Origin: Cyclobacteriaceae bacterium
Lineage (GTDB): Bacteria; Bacteroidota; Bacteroidia; Cytophagales; Cyclobacteriaceae
DNA: 64,000 nt
Direction of reading: 5' to 3'
Assembly: GCA_028285445.1 (NCBI GenBank)
Contig: JANQPQ010000044.1
Span: 1-64,000 of the forward strand
A program made the translations under genes and the position numbers. Positions within the stretch are counted from its first letter, which is position 1; each line of letters opens with the position of its first letter. The notes beneath the pieces are model-generated. The model was not told the origin of the DNA. It made no database searches and was given only the letters and a program-made list of their open reading frames with translations. Below, in pieces: positions 36,175-45,264 of the stretch.

Positions 36175-36274
36175 CTCAAGCAATGGAATTAGCCATTTAA
36201 ATCATTGTACCGGAATTTCCTGTAAAAACATATATCAGTTGATGCCGGTAATACTTTAATTTGAGGAAAATACT

Positions 36275-37741
36275 ATGGGCATGAAGACTTTAAATAGATA
36301 TATCTCAGCTGCATTGTTCTTGTTTGCAACATTAACTGTCGCGGGGCAAGAGGTGAAGTTACCCAATGATTATCTCAGTAATGAATTTCATAAGGGCAGA
36401 CGTGAGGCATTGAGGGCAAAAATGCCAGCCAATTCTGTAGCCGTATTTTTTGCCAATCCCGTAAGAAACAGGGCCAACGATGTCGACTACATCTATCACC
36501 AGGATCCTAACTTCTATTACCTTACGGGGTACAAGGAGCCTCATTCGGTTTTGCTCATTTTCAAAGAGAATCAAAAAGCTGACGAGGGTAAGGACTACAA
36601 CGAGATCATCTTTGTTCAGCCTCGCAACGCAAGAGCTGAGATGTGGACCGGGCGAAGACTTGGGGATAAGGGAGTGCAGGATAAGCTCGCATTTGCGCAG
36701 GCTTTTAACAACACAGAGTTTGCAGCCTATAATCTGGACTTCGCGTCATTTGACAAAGTCCTGTTCTATGATTTTCACAATGATGTGAGGGATACCAGAG
36801 TTGTTGGCGATCTCTACGACCTTATTGTCCAATTCAAACAAAAAGTTAACTACCCTGGAGAAGGGGTAGCCATTAATGTAGAACCCGAAAAACAGAACCT
36901 GGACACGGAAACCTTGAATACCTACATGGTTGAATTGAGGGGAATTAAGACACCTGAAGAATTAGCGCTTCTTAGGAAAGCCGTTGACATCTCTACCATT
37001 GGTCAAGTTGAGGTAATGAAAGCTATGCAACCGGGCTTGTCAGAAACGGAAATTCAAGGTATTCATGAATTTGTTTTCAAGAAATATCAATCTGAATACG
37101 AAGGTTACCCTTCTATTGTAGGTGCCGGGCACAATGGCTGCATTCTACATTACATAGAAAATAACAATCCGGCGATCTCCAATACGGAACTGGTTTTGAT
37201 GGACCTCGGAGCGGAATACCATGGCTATACAGCAGATGTAACCCGAACCATTCCTTCAAACGGAAAATTCTCCCCGGAACAGAAAAAAATCTACGATCTC
37301 GTTTATGAAGCCCAAGAGGCGGCTATCCAGGCAAGTAAGCCCGGGGTAACTTTCAGGGAAATCAGTAAGATAGCAAGAGACATTATTAACGAAGGACTTG
37401 TTGAACTGGGTGTTACCGATAGTGCCAGCCAGCGTCACCTCTATTACCCCCACGGATTATCACATCACATCGGTTTGGATGTACACGACAAGGGTAGCTA
37501 TGATGTGTTGGAAGAAAACATGGTCATTACCATAGAGCCAGGTATTTATATTCCATCCAATAGCGATTGCGACAAGAAATGGTGGAATATCGCCGTGCGC
37601 ATTGAGGATGACATCTTAATTACGGCTGACGGATTTGAATTGCTTTCACATCTGGCGCCGAGGACAAGCGACGAAATTGAAGAAGTTATGAAGCAGGAAA
37701 GTGTACTTAATCAGTTTATACTTCCTGACTTAAAAGACTAG
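36275..37741 (+). CDS. Secreted Xaa-Pro aminopeptidase (M24B)
   Basis: Exported aminopeptidase P that removes N-terminal residues before proline. A Sec signal (NRYISAALFLFATLTVAGQ) is followed by the AMP_N domain (residues 35-180, with YLTGYKEPHSVLLIF) and the pita-bread catalytic domain. Metal ligands: Asp pair in DLGAEYHGYTADVTRT, His in HGLSHHIGLDVHD, Glu in TIEPGIYI and Glu in RIEDDILIT. An in-frame ATG two codons later (36281) is an alternative start. The stop overlaps by four bases the stop of the convergent M1 peptidase gene, another exported aminopeptidase. Confidence 0.95.
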   Translation: MGMKTLNRYISAALFLFATLTVAGQEVKLPNDYLSNEFHKGRREALRAKMPANSVAVFFANPVRNRANDVDYIYHQDPNFYYLTGYKEPHSVLLIFKENQKADEGKDYNEIIFVQPRNARAEMWTGRRLGDKGVQDKLAFAQAFNNTEFAAYNLDFASFDKVLFYDFHNDVRDTRVVGDLYDLIVQFKQKVNYPGEGVAINVEPEKQNLDTETLNTYMVELRGIKTPEELALLRKAVDISTIGQVEVMKAMQPGLSETEIQGIHEFVFKKYQSEYEGYPSIVGAGHNGCILHYIENNNPAISNTELVLMDLGAEYHGYTADVTRTIPSNGKFSPEQKKIYDLVYEAQEAAIQASKPGVTFREISKIARDIINEGLVELGVTDSASQRHLYYPHGLSHHIGLDVHDKGSYDVLEENMVITIEPGIYIPSNSDCDKKWWNIAVRIEDDILITADGFELLSHLAPRTSDEIEEVMKQESVLNQFILPDLKD

Positions 37742-39333
37742 TTTTCAGAAATACTCCCCTCAAACAACAGTTTCACTTCAGGATCGAGCGTAAGGGTTGA
37801 TGGTTTATTCGGCGCCCTCACGCTAAAGGTCTCCTTTTGTTTGGTGACATTCAGCTTGTGGGTATTACCACCAAAAGCAATCTCCAATGGAAAGGCTAAG
37901 AGGTCTTCCTGCTTTTGCTCCACAGTAATTTCGACTTTCCTACCGCGATAATTCCAACTGACTTGTAGTTCTGGAATTGCCGCTTTAAAGATCCACTGAT
38001 CGAAGAAAGAATCCAGGTTTTGCCCCGATTGCTTTGCCATTATATTTTTGAAATCCTCTGTTAATGCATTGCTATCTCTGTAAGTACTGTAAAATGTTCT
38101 TATTCCGGCAGTAAAGTCGTCTTCACCAATCATTTGGTGCAACATATGCAATACCCAGGATCCCTTCTGGTAGGAATTGGCATTTAGTAACTGGTTGTAG
38201 TCCCTTATCTCAGGATTTACTATCGGAAGAGGAGTTTGTTTATAGAAGGTTAATATCTGCTCGCGCTGAATCTCCATGCGCTCCTTGAATTTCTCAGGGC
38301 CATGTACATGACCCATGTAACCATTGGCGAAATAGGTTGCAAAGCCTTCACTAAGCCAGATGTGATGCCAATTTTTTTCTGAAACGGAATTGCCAAACCA
38401 CTGATGCGCAACTTCATGAGCAATTAATCCCTGGGTACTCTCGGTGCGATTACCAGTAATTGAACTTTCATTGTAAAATATATTACTGGCATTTTCCATT
38501 CCCCCGTACTTAGTCTTAGACTGCACATTGGCTAATTTCTTATAAGGATACTGACCTATATATTCTGATAGAACTTTCAGGACATCCACGGCCATTTCGT
38601 AATCGTGGAAGCCCTTATCTCTATCCTGCGGGTAAACCCAACTTTCCACTGATATGCCTTCGTAGCTGTCGACGTACTCCACGGCAAACCGTGCGGCCCC
38701 TATCACCATTACCTTAGTAGGTATCTCAATATCTTCTTTCCAATGGGTAAGTTTCTTGTCACCATCCAGATTTGTTTCTTCCACCAGTAGACCATTGCCA
38801 ACCACCTGATAGTGCTCCGGGGCTGTTACTATAAATTCCACTGCGGCTTTATCTGATGGGTGGTCAACCGAGGGTAACCAGTTTCTTGCTCTATTCGGCC
38901 AGTTGTCTCCGAAGAAGGTTCTTTCTCCAAACTTGTTCTCCGCTATGATAAGCCCATCCCTTGGCATACCCGAATATTCAATTTGCACCATCAATTCGGT
39001 TCCATTGCGATTGCCCAGGGCAATACTCAGTTTGTCGCCTTCATGTGTAAACTCATACTTGCCATTAGGCCCACTAACACCTTCTACTGTCATCCCGGTA
39101 CTGCCATCATTAACCACAAGATCCAAAACCAAATGCTGCACTCCAGGCTTCGCCGAAAAATTAACAGTAGCGATGCCATTGATCACATTACTATTGTCTG
39201 CAAGTTCCAATTCGTAGAAATACCTGGTAATATCAACATCCCAGTTTCTTGGGTAGTAATCTTGAGCGTATAGAATGGGGCTTAGGATCAACCCCAGCAA
39301 TACCGCTGGAAATTTCTTAAGGCTAGTAGGCAT
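37738..39333 (-). CDS. Secreted M1-family aminopeptidase
   Basis: A 531-residue exported zinc aminopeptidase of the gluzincin M1 family. A Sec signal ends in LILSPILYAQD; the N-terminal beta-saddle follows to about residue 215, then the thermolysin-like domain with GGMENASNIFYNES (the GxMEN substrate motif), HEVAHQWFGN (HExxH) and LSEGFATYF (third Glu ligand 19 residues on). The C-terminal part ends in a beta domain, shorter than the long M1 type. Its start overlaps by 11 bases the end of the upstream transglutaminase-like gene, so the two are probably translated from one mRNA. Confidence 0.94.
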   Translation of the reverse strand: MPTSLKKFPAVLLGLILSPILYAQDYYPRNWDVDITRYFYELELADNSNVINGIATVNFSAKPGVQHLVLDLVVNDGSTGMTVEGVSGPNGKYEFTHEGDKLSIALGNRNGTELMVQIEYSGMPRDGLIIAENKFGERTFFGDNWPNRARNWLPSVDHPSDKAAVEFIVTAPEHYQVVGNGLLVEETNLDGDKKLTHWKEDIEIPTKVMVIGAARFAVEYVDSYEGISVESWVYPQDRDKGFHDYEMAVDVLKVLSEYIGQYPYKKLANVQSKTKYGGMENASNIFYNESSITGNRTESTQGLIAHEVAHQWFGNSVSEKNWHHIWLSEGFATYFANGYMGHVHGPEKFKERMEIQREQILTFYKQTPLPIVNPEIRDYNQLLNANSYQKGSWVLHMLHQMIGEDDFTAGIRTFYSTYRDSNALTEDFKNIMAKQSGQNLDSFFDQWIFKAAIPELQVSWNYRGRKVEITVEQKQEDLLAFPLEIAFGGNTHKLNVTKQKETFSVRAPNKPSTLTLDPEVKLLFEGSISEN

Positions 39334-40525
39334 AGGTTGTTCTTCTTTCTTTGTAACTATATTTTATCTCGCTCGCGTTTTCCATTAGTTTCAGGCCGTC
39401 CAAGGTAATATGAGCTTCCTTAAAACTCGCAACCTTAAGAAGCTGCTCTATTTGTTCGCCATTATTAAGTCGCTGCTGTACCTCTTTTAAGCTTAAGGGA
39501 GGGCCCAGGTTGGTTGTGAATATAACCCCATAAAAGAAATCTACCATTGCCCAAGAAGCTCGATGGGGATTCCAATATTCAAAAGTAGGGTGCACCTTGT
39601 CTGTTTCATAGGAGATACGAACCATCCTGCCGGGCACGTTGAACTCTGCCAGCACCTCCAAAACCACTTCACGCGCTCTTTGCAAGTAGAGATTATCCTC
39701 CTTTTCAATTGGAACCGATACGTAGTGGTAGAAGCTGCTGTTCGGAAAGTGTTGAAGAAGAGAGTCCCTGGCCTTTAGTCTTCTTTTCGTTAAAACTCCT
39801 AGCAGATTCTCATCGTTCCAGGTGCTGTCTTTTTTGGTGTAAAAGTCTAATTCCCTTTTGGGAGCAACCATTACACTGTAAACATACTCTGATATTTTAA
39901 GTACACTGTCATCAAAATCAACTTCACCGAAGTTTAGACCAAGCTTCTTCACAAGGTAATTAGCGAAGGCGCTTTCGAACTTTGTTGAACTTGCCGGCAC
40001 CTCAACCAAAGTAACCGTGTCAAATATTGCCTCTCCGTCATCTAACTTTCTAAACCCCATTCTAATCTCTACCTTATCACCTGGTGCTCTAAACCTAACG
40101 GCTAAGGTTCGTTTAGCATTGTATACGTAATCCTCCAGGTGGTGAAAGCCAATCTGCTTGCTTTCTGCAACAACACTGATTCCCACGTTTCTCAGTTCGC
40201 CATAGTAAAATAATAGGTCTGTACTGAGATGATAGTACTTGCCAGGAGTAGTAGCTACTGTTTGCGATACATAGCTTATACCATACTCTGAATTTGCTAT
40301 TTTGATGCCATGATTGTTGAATGTCGGAACCTTACGCACTTTTGGCATTAGGGGCCTTCCTATCCACCCTTCTGGGTAAGAATTGTTCCAATTATCAAAA
40401 GAACCGTTCACAACCAGGTTTTCACCAGTTTCTATTGAATTCTGTAATTCCTTGCCGGCAATTATGGATCCCTCTCCACTGAATAAGAGTAAAACGACGA
40501 TTTGACAAACTCGAAACGATAGCAT
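39323..40525 (-). CDS. Secreted transglutaminase-fold protein lacking the catalytic Cys
   Basis: The ATG at 40525 gives 400 residues with a Sec signal (MLSFRVCQIVVLLLFSGEGS); the longer frame to 40564 runs into the tRNA and is rejected. Residues about 40-165 form a carbohydrate-binding-like beta sandwich (VVNGSFDNWNNSYPEGW opening). Residues about 200-345 align without gaps in the motif region to the neighbour at 40730: the element LQRAREVVLEVLAEFNVPGR has Leu281 where the transglutaminase Cys is expected, while His312 (HPTFEYW) and Asp329 (MVDFFYGV) are kept. It is therefore probably a non-catalytic paralogue. It starts 12 bases after the 3' end of tRNA-Arg and overlaps the M1 peptidase gene. 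Confidence 0.8.
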   Translation of the reverse strand: MLSFRVCQIVVLLLFSGEGSIIAGKELQNSIETGENLVVNGSFDNWNNSYPEGWIGRPLMPKVRKVPTFNNHGIKIANSEYGISYVSQTVATTPGKYYHLSTDLLFYYGELRNVGISVVAESKQIGFHHLEDYVYNAKRTLAVRFRAPGDKVEIRMGFRKLDDGEAIFDTVTLVEVPASSTKFESAFANYLVKKLGLNFGEVDFDDSVLKISEYVYSVMVAPKRELDFYTKKDSTWNDENLLGVLTKRRLKARDSLLQHFPNSSFYHYVSVPIEKEDNLYLQRAREVVLEVLAEFNVPGRMVRISYETDKVHPTFEYWNPHRASWAMVDFFYGVIFTTNLGPPLSLKEVQQRLNNGEQIEQLLKVASFKEAHITLDGLKLMENASEIKYSYKERRTTYAY

Positions 40526-40537
40526 AAGGTGGGAATG

Positions 40538-40609
40538 TAGCCCCGGCAGGAATCGAACCTGCATCTAGAGTTTAGGAAACTCCTATTCTATCCATTGAAC
40601 TACGGGGCC
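40538..40609 (-). tRNA. tRNA-Arg (anticodon CCU)
   Basis: A 72-base minus-strand tRNA. The acceptor GGCCCCG pairs with CGGGGCT (one G-U), the anticodon arm GGAGT-TTCCTAA-ACTCT gives anticodon CCT (reads AGG), and the T arm GCAGG-TTCGATT-CCTGC is perfect. Discriminator A; CCA is not encoded. An exact -7 element (TATCTTTG on the minus strand, 40629-40622) lies 12 bases upstream without a clear -33. The next gene starts 12 bases after the tRNA end. Confidence 0.96.
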
Positions 40610-40621
40610 AATTGTAAAGGT

Positions 40622-40629
40622 CAAAGATA
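40622..40629 (-). promoter_or_regulatory. Putative -7 element for the tRNA-Arg transcript
   Basis: TATCTTTG on the minus strand matches TAnnTTTG exactly and would start transcription near 40617, eight bases before the mature tRNA. No -33 TTTG is seen at the usual distance. Confidence 0.35.
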
Positions 40630-40729
40630 ACACTTGATGAAGATATTTGTTTAGTCCTGGTGTCCGAATGCATTATTGGCGTTTGCAGATCATGAAATAC
40701 TGGGATGAAATGTGCATCAAGAATGGATA

Positions 40730-41875
40730 CTAGTGCGGGAATGTCATTCTTAGGTCATGGTAGGCCTGATTCAATATGGTTGCTTCCCAACCTTTGCTAA
40801 GCTCTTGCAGGTTAAAATAAAATTTCTCTACGTCTTCATGGACCAGGCTTTGAGGTGAAATACTTTGGTTGGTAATATGCTCAACAAACTCGGCATACCC
40901 CATCAGCGTCCCATGCTGGTCTTGGTAGGTTACCCCGTAGAATGGGTCAACAATTATCCACTTCTCCAGATAAGGGTGCCAGTACTCAAAGAATTGGTGA
41001 AAGCCCTGGCCGTCTTCTACCATATGCACTTGATTGGCAGGAATATTAAATTCATGCAAAACGTCATGAGTGGAAAGGCTGGCACTTTGACAATAGGCTT
41101 GATGGCTCTCTTCAATAGGGACCTTGGCGTATGAAGCAAACCGCGAATTAGGGATAAATGTATCTAACTGATCTGAGAAGGAAGCCCGTTTCTTTTCTTC
41201 CTGTATTAAAAAGTTCTGTTTCTCTGTCTCAGTGCCGGGGTGATTGAAATACTGGTTTAGGGAGGTAATTAGATTGTGGTTAACATATTTGGCCAGAGCA
41301 AGTACGTTCGAATGGTAGTTAACACTGTCGAAGGCAGGAAGCTTAAGCTCAGTGGCCAGATAATTGGCAAAAGGCGATAAGTAGCTATTAATTTCATCCA
41401 ATTCAACCAAACTTATAGACGATAACTCTGCCGTCCCGGAGTACATATCAAAACCAATGGCCACCTTCACCAAATCAGTATTTGGTTGAAATTTCGCACT
41501 CAACAAAACAGGATTGTTGTACTCTGCTTCCTGCAATATATGATAACCCACCTCCTTCGATTCGCTGCTTACTCTAATTCCGAAATCTGACGTACTCCCT
41601 TTATAGTGATTGACCAGCACAGAGAACAAATAGGATTTCCCTGGTTGTACTGAAACCTGTTGCCAAAGAGTATTATTTAGCTTATTCGTTGAGAGCTCCA
41701 GTATGGAATCAACGGCTCTAATTGTAGGGGGCTTGGATTGAAATGAGTGCTCCCAGCTGGCAGCTAGCAGATTCCCCTCCTCAGTTGAATGGACAACAGC
41801 AAGCTCCAGGTTCTTTTTATTAGAACAGGAGATAATGATCAGGCCGATTACTAATACCACGAAATTCCTTTCCAT
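40730..41875 (-). CDS. Transglutaminase-like lipoprotein with intact Cys-His-Asp
   Basis: A 381-residue lipoprotein (MERNFVVLVIGLIIISC lipobox). An N-terminal beta sandwich (about 35-160) like carbohydrate-binding modules is followed by a helical stretch (175-250) and a transglutaminase-like core. The motif from Cys262 runs CQSASLSTHDVLHEFNIPA, with exactly the Cys-to-I-P-A spacing of the transglutaminase signature; His293 (HQFFEYW) and Asp310 (IVDPFYGV) complete the triad. Such secreted proteins act as peptidases, amidases or cross-linking enzymes on peptides, often in the cell envelope. It is a paralogue of the gene at 39323, from which it is separated by tRNA-Arg. Confidence 0.78.
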   Translation of the reverse strand: MERNFVVLVIGLIIISCSNKKNLELAVVHSTEEGNLLAASWEHSFQSKPPTIRAVDSILELSTNKLNNTLWQQVSVQPGKSYLFSVLVNHYKGSTSDFGIRVSSESKEVGYHILQEAEYNNPVLLSAKFQPNTDLVKVAIGFDMYSGTAELSSISLVELDEINSYLSPFANYLATELKLPAFDSVNYHSNVLALAKYVNHNLITSLNQYFNHPGTETEKQNFLIQEEKKRASFSDQLDTFIPNSRFASYAKVPIEESHQAYCQSASLSTHDVLHEFNIPANQVHMVEDGQGFHQFFEYWHPYLEKWIIVDPFYGVTYQDQHGTLMGYAEFVEHITNQSISPQSLVHEDVEKFYFNLQELSKGWEATILNQAYHDLRMTFPH

Positions 41876-41969
41876 AGCACAATATAGAAGTATAATGCTG
41901 CCTTTGTTGGTTTAGTCTGGTAGTAAGTTGAAAATGTCTAGAAATGAGCCGATTGATTTCTAATTTCAA

Positions 41970-43094
41970 TCACTTGTAACTGGCCTGCAATGAGTTAGGG
42001 TAGATTCTTTCATATTTCTTCCTGACTTTCTTAATCAGCTTTTGCTTCAAGTTGGCCATGTTCATCTGCTTCAAGGCTGAAATTGCCACCGAATTTGAAT
42101 TAAATCCATTGCTTCCGTTTTGCGGCAAAAGATCTACCTTATTCAAAACCAAAATTGTAGACTTGTTAGCTGATCCTATATCTGCCAGAGTGCTATTGAC
42201 CACAGCAATTTGATCTTCATAATTAGGATGTGAAACGTCTACCACGTGCAAGAGTATATCCGCTTCCCTGATCTCATCCAAAGTAGACTTGAATGATTCA
42301 ATTAGGTGTGTCGGCAATTTCCGTATAAATCCGACGGTGTCAGAAAGCAAGAAAGGGATTTGATCGATCACCACCTTTCTGACGGTTGAGTCAACCGTAG
42401 CGAAGAGTTTATCTTCTGCCTTAACATCAGATTTTGCGAGCAACTGCATCAAGGTGCTTTTCCCCACATTGGTATAACCCACCAAGGCCACTCGAATCAT
42501 ATTGCCTCTTGCCTTGCGGCGGGTTTGGCTTTGCCGGTCAATCTTCTCCAGCTTCTTCTTCAAAACCGTTATTTGATTTCTGATATTTCTTCTATCCGTT
42601 TCTATCTCTTTCTCACCGGCACCACCCCGGGTTCCCGTGCCCCCACGTTGCCTTTCCAGGTGTGTCCACATTCTGGTTAATCGAGGCATTAAGTACTCGT
42701 ACCTGGCAAGTTCAACTTGCGTTTTTGCCTGCGCAGTTTGTGCCCTTTTTAAAAAGATATCTAAGATGAGAAGGCTTCTGTCATATATTTTACAGTTAAG
42801 CTCTTTCTCAAGATTACGCAGTTGGGATGGACTCAAATCATCATCAAAAATGATTGTTTGAATTCCCGCGGCCTTAGCATATGATTTTATTTCCGCAAGC
42901 TTACCAGTACCCACAAATGTTCTGCTATTCGGTACTCTCAACCTTTGGATAAAGTGCTTCTGCGATTCCAGGCCCAGGGTGAATGCCAGAAAATCTAATT
43001 CACTTAAGTACTCCTTTGTTTTCCGGATTGAAATGTTGTCAGAGGCAACCCCAACCAGGATGGCATATTTTTCCTTGTTCTTCTGCTTTTCCAA
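41970..43094 (-). CDS. hflX: HflX ribosome-associated GTPase
   Basis: GTPase that binds the ribosome and splits stalled ribosomes under stress. An N-terminal HflX-specific domain (1-190) contains FVGTGKLAEIKSYAK and the RQRGGTGTRGGAGEKEIETDRR linker motif. The G domain has G1 GYTNVGKST, G3 DTVGFIRKLP and G4 NKVD. Length 374 is slightly short but complete. A good promoter match lies upstream: TTTG (43148-43145), 22 bases, TAACTTTG (43122-43115) on the minus strand. Confidence 0.96.
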   Translation of the reverse strand: MEKQKNKEKYAILVGVASDNISIRKTKEYLSELDFLAFTLGLESQKHFIQRLRVPNSRTFVGTGKLAEIKSYAKAAGIQTIIFDDDLSPSQLRNLEKELNCKIYDRSLLILDIFLKRAQTAQAKTQVELARYEYLMPRLTRMWTHLERQRGGTGTRGGAGEKEIETDRRNIRNQITVLKKKLEKIDRQSQTRRKARGNMIRVALVGYTNVGKSTLMQLLAKSDVKAEDKLFATVDSTVRKVVIDQIPFLLSDTVGFIRKLPTHLIESFKSTLDEIREADILLHVVDVSHPNYEDQIAVVNSTLADIGSANKSTILVLNKVDLLPQNGSNGFNSNSVAISALKQMNMANLKQKLIKKVRKKYERIYPNSLQASYK

Positions 43095-43114
43095 GTTGTA
43101 TCTTCAACGGCTCG

Positions 43115-43148
43115 CAAAGTTATGGGTTTTAAGCCTGACTTACTCAAA
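43115..43148 (-). promoter_or_regulatory. Putative promoter for hflX
   Basis: Minus-strand TTTG, 22 bases, then exact -7 element TAACTTTG. Expected start near 43110, 16 bases before the ATG. Confidence 0.5.
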
Positions 43149-43331
43149 AGTGTCAATTTTAAGGCGTTGATCTTGAAAAAGTTACATTAGAAAGATTGCA
43201 TCAATTTTTCCACAGCCAGATTTTTAATAAACGGAGATTCCTATAACTTCGCAATTGAAAGCAGGTTACTAGTTGATCATAAATAGGATAAAACGAAGAA
43301 ACCTGTTGCAATTTGATCTTGACCGAAGAAG

Positions 43332-44450
43332 ATGAAGGTAGCCATAGTATTAAATACCTCTTGGAATATTTACAATTTTAGATTGGGATTGATTCAAGCC
43401 TTGCAGGACCAGGGTCATGAGGTTTTTGCCATTGCTCCAATCGATGAATACAGCCCAAAACTGGAAGCGATTGGGTGTAAGTACTACGAGGTGAAGATGG
43501 ATAGTCGGGGGGCCAACCCGATCAAAGATTTGGCTCTTATTTTCGAGCTTTTCAATATTTATAGGAAAGTGAAGCCAGATGTTGTACTCCACTACACAAT
43601 CAAGCCAAACATTTATGGTACACTGGCCGCAACATTATTGAACATACCAGTGGTGAATAATGTGTGTGGATTGGGAACAGCCTTTCTGCAAAAGAATTTC
43701 CTCTCGCGAATTGTGGTTAATCTCTACAGATTCGCATTCAGGTTTCCGCGAAAGATTTTCTTTCAGAATGAATACGACAAGGAATTTTTCATCTCCAGGA
43801 AACTAATCCGCCCCAATGTGGCGGACATTGTACCCGGTTCGGGTATCAATGTAAATGATTTTAAGCCTTCCAATCCGCCAAAGAAAACCAAATTTACATT
43901 CCTGCTTATTTCCAGGTTAATTCATGACAAGGGCATTTTGGAGTATATAGATGCCGTAAGAGAACTTCGCCAAAACGGTTTGGAGGCAGATTTTCAACTA
44001 TTGGGGCCAAAAGACCCAAAACACAAACGTGGAATCTCTGTAGATATCATCGACGGATGGGAGAAGCAAGGTATAGTGGACTATCTGGGAACCGCAGACG
44101 ACGTTCGCCAGCATATTGCACATGCCGATTGCGTTGTATTGCCATCTTATAGAGAAGGTACACCACGTACGTTGCTGGAAGCAGCCAGCTCAGGAAAGCC
44201 CATTGTTGCAACTAACGTTCCAGGGTGTAATAATGTGGTTGTAGATGGAGTAAACGGATTTCTTTGCAAACGAAAAGACAGCCAGGATTTAGCTGAGAAA
44301 ATGAAAAAAGTCTATGGCCTTAGTGAAGAATCTCTAGCCGAACTTGGCCAAAACAGCCGAAAAATTGCAGTTGAGCAATTCGATGAAAAACTGGTTATTG
44401 ACAAGTACCTAAGCACCCTCTCCGAGGTAGACGCACAAAAAGCCTCCTAG
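43332..44450 (+). CDS. GT4-family glycosyltransferase, PglA-like
   Basis: A 372-residue GT-B glycosyltransferase of family 4, similar in outline to those adding a sugar to undecaprenyl-diphosphate-linked acceptors (PglA/WbnH-type). Motifs: acceptor domain HYTIKPNIYGTLAA and VNNVCGLGTAF; donor domain LLISRLIHDKGILEY and the E-x7-E element EGTPRTLLEAASSGKPIVATNVPG. It precedes the export gene wza by 63 bases, which places it in surface polysaccharide assembly. A 6-base dyad (44450-44464) overlaps its stop codon. No undecaprenyl-phosphate sugar transferase is nearby. Confidence 0.9.
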   Translation: MKVAIVLNTSWNIYNFRLGLIQALQDQGHEVFAIAPIDEYSPKLEAIGCKYYEVKMDSRGANPIKDLALIFELFNIYRKVKPDVVLHYTIKPNIYGTLAATLLNIPVVNNVCGLGTAFLQKNFLSRIVVNLYRFAFRFPRKIFFQNEYDKEFFISRKLIRPNVADIVPGSGINVNDFKPSNPPKKTKFTFLLISRLIHDKGILEYIDAVRELRQNGLEADFQLLGPKDPKHKRGISVDIIDGWEKQGIVDYLGTADDVRQHIAHADCVVLPSYREGTPRTLLEAASSGKPIVATNVPGCNNVVVDGVNGFLCKRKDSQDLAEKMKKVYGLSEESLAELGQNSRKIAVEQFDEKLVIDKYLSTLSEVDAQKAS

Positions 44451-44513
44451 CCAAACTATTTGGCCGTTATTGCCTATTTTTGACGGGATTTGAACAGAGT
44501 TCTTGCGAATAAA

Positions 44514-45257
44514 ATGAGATTGATTTACATGATGATGTTTGCTATGCTGGTAGCTTGTAAGAGCTACAAGCAAGATGTCATGTTCAAATCTGATGAAGAA
44601 TATGAATTTGCTGACATCAGTTTGGCCGCGCAGAATGTTGAAACCAACTATAAGATTTCTCCCAACGACCGACTACAAGTTGAAGTATATACGCAGGGCG
44701 GCGAGCGCATTATAGATCCAGATTTTGAGCTATACAAAGACTTACCTGGCAACACGTCACTACGGCCCGTTCCGGAGTACCTTGTCAACTCAAACGGAGG
44801 CGTAGTACTACCAAAAGTTGGTGAGGTTGAACTAGCAGGCTTGACTTTGTCGCAAGCCAATGACCTTCTCGAACAGAAGTACGCTGTTTACTATACCCAA
44901 CCCTACGTTCTTTGCAAATACACCAACAAGCGTGTAGTAATACTTGGGGGCGTCTCGGGCCAGGTAATACCACTACTCAATGAGAACACCACAATATTAG
45001 AAGTGCTTGCTTTGGCTGGTGGATTAACTGAAGATGCCAAGGCTGATAACATCAAGGTATTTAGGAAAGATCAGGCATTTCAGCTAAATTTTGGAAATAT
45101 AACCGGGTGGCGGCAATCCAATATAGTTATGCAACCAGGAGACATCATATATGTTGAGCCTATTAAAAAGCCACTCCCTGAATCAATAAGTCAACTCACT
45201 CCTATTCTTGGATTTTTAACCAGTATTGCCACCTTACTAGTAGTTATCCTTAGATGA
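44514..45257 (+). CDS. Polysaccharide export lipoprotein, Wza-type
   Basis: Outer-membrane polysaccharide export protein. The ATG at 44514 gives a 247-residue lipoprotein (MRLIYMMMFAMLVAC lipobox); an in-frame TTG at 44490 would spoil the signal. The Poly_export domain starts at about 45 (YKISPNDRLQVEVYT) and an SLBB repeat follows (VVILGGVSGQVIPLLNENTTILEVLALAGG). It ends with a membrane helix (ISQLTPILGFLTSIATLLVVIL), which is common in the shorter Bacteroidota proteins. A possible -7 element (TATTTTTG, 44475-44482) lies upstream. The next gene, 7 bases on, is the cognate co-polymerase kinase. Confidence 0.93.
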   Translation: MRLIYMMMFAMLVACKSYKQDVMFKSDEEYEFADISLAAQNVETNYKISPNDRLQVEVYTQGGERIIDPDFELYKDLPGNTSLRPVPEYLVNSNGGVVLPKVGEVELAGLTLSQANDLLEQKYAVYYTQPYVLCKYTNKRVVILGGVSGQVIPLLNENTTILEVLALAGGLTEDAKADNIKVFRKDQAFQLNFGNITGWRQSNIVMQPGDIIYVEPIKKPLPESISQLTPILGFLTSIATLLVVILR

Positions 45258-45264
45258 TGTAGCT

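Noticed and set aside
36275-39333. Xaa-Pro and M1 peptidases as one operon
   Set aside because: They face each other on opposite strands with a 4-base overlap of their ends.
40526-40564. Extended N-terminus of the transglutaminase-like gene
   Set aside because: The extension would overlap the tRNA-Arg 3' end and hides the signal peptide.
44450-44464. GCCAAA/TTTGGC dyad as terminator of the glycosyltransferase gene
   Set aside because: Only 6 bases, overlaps the stop codon and has no adjoining T-run.
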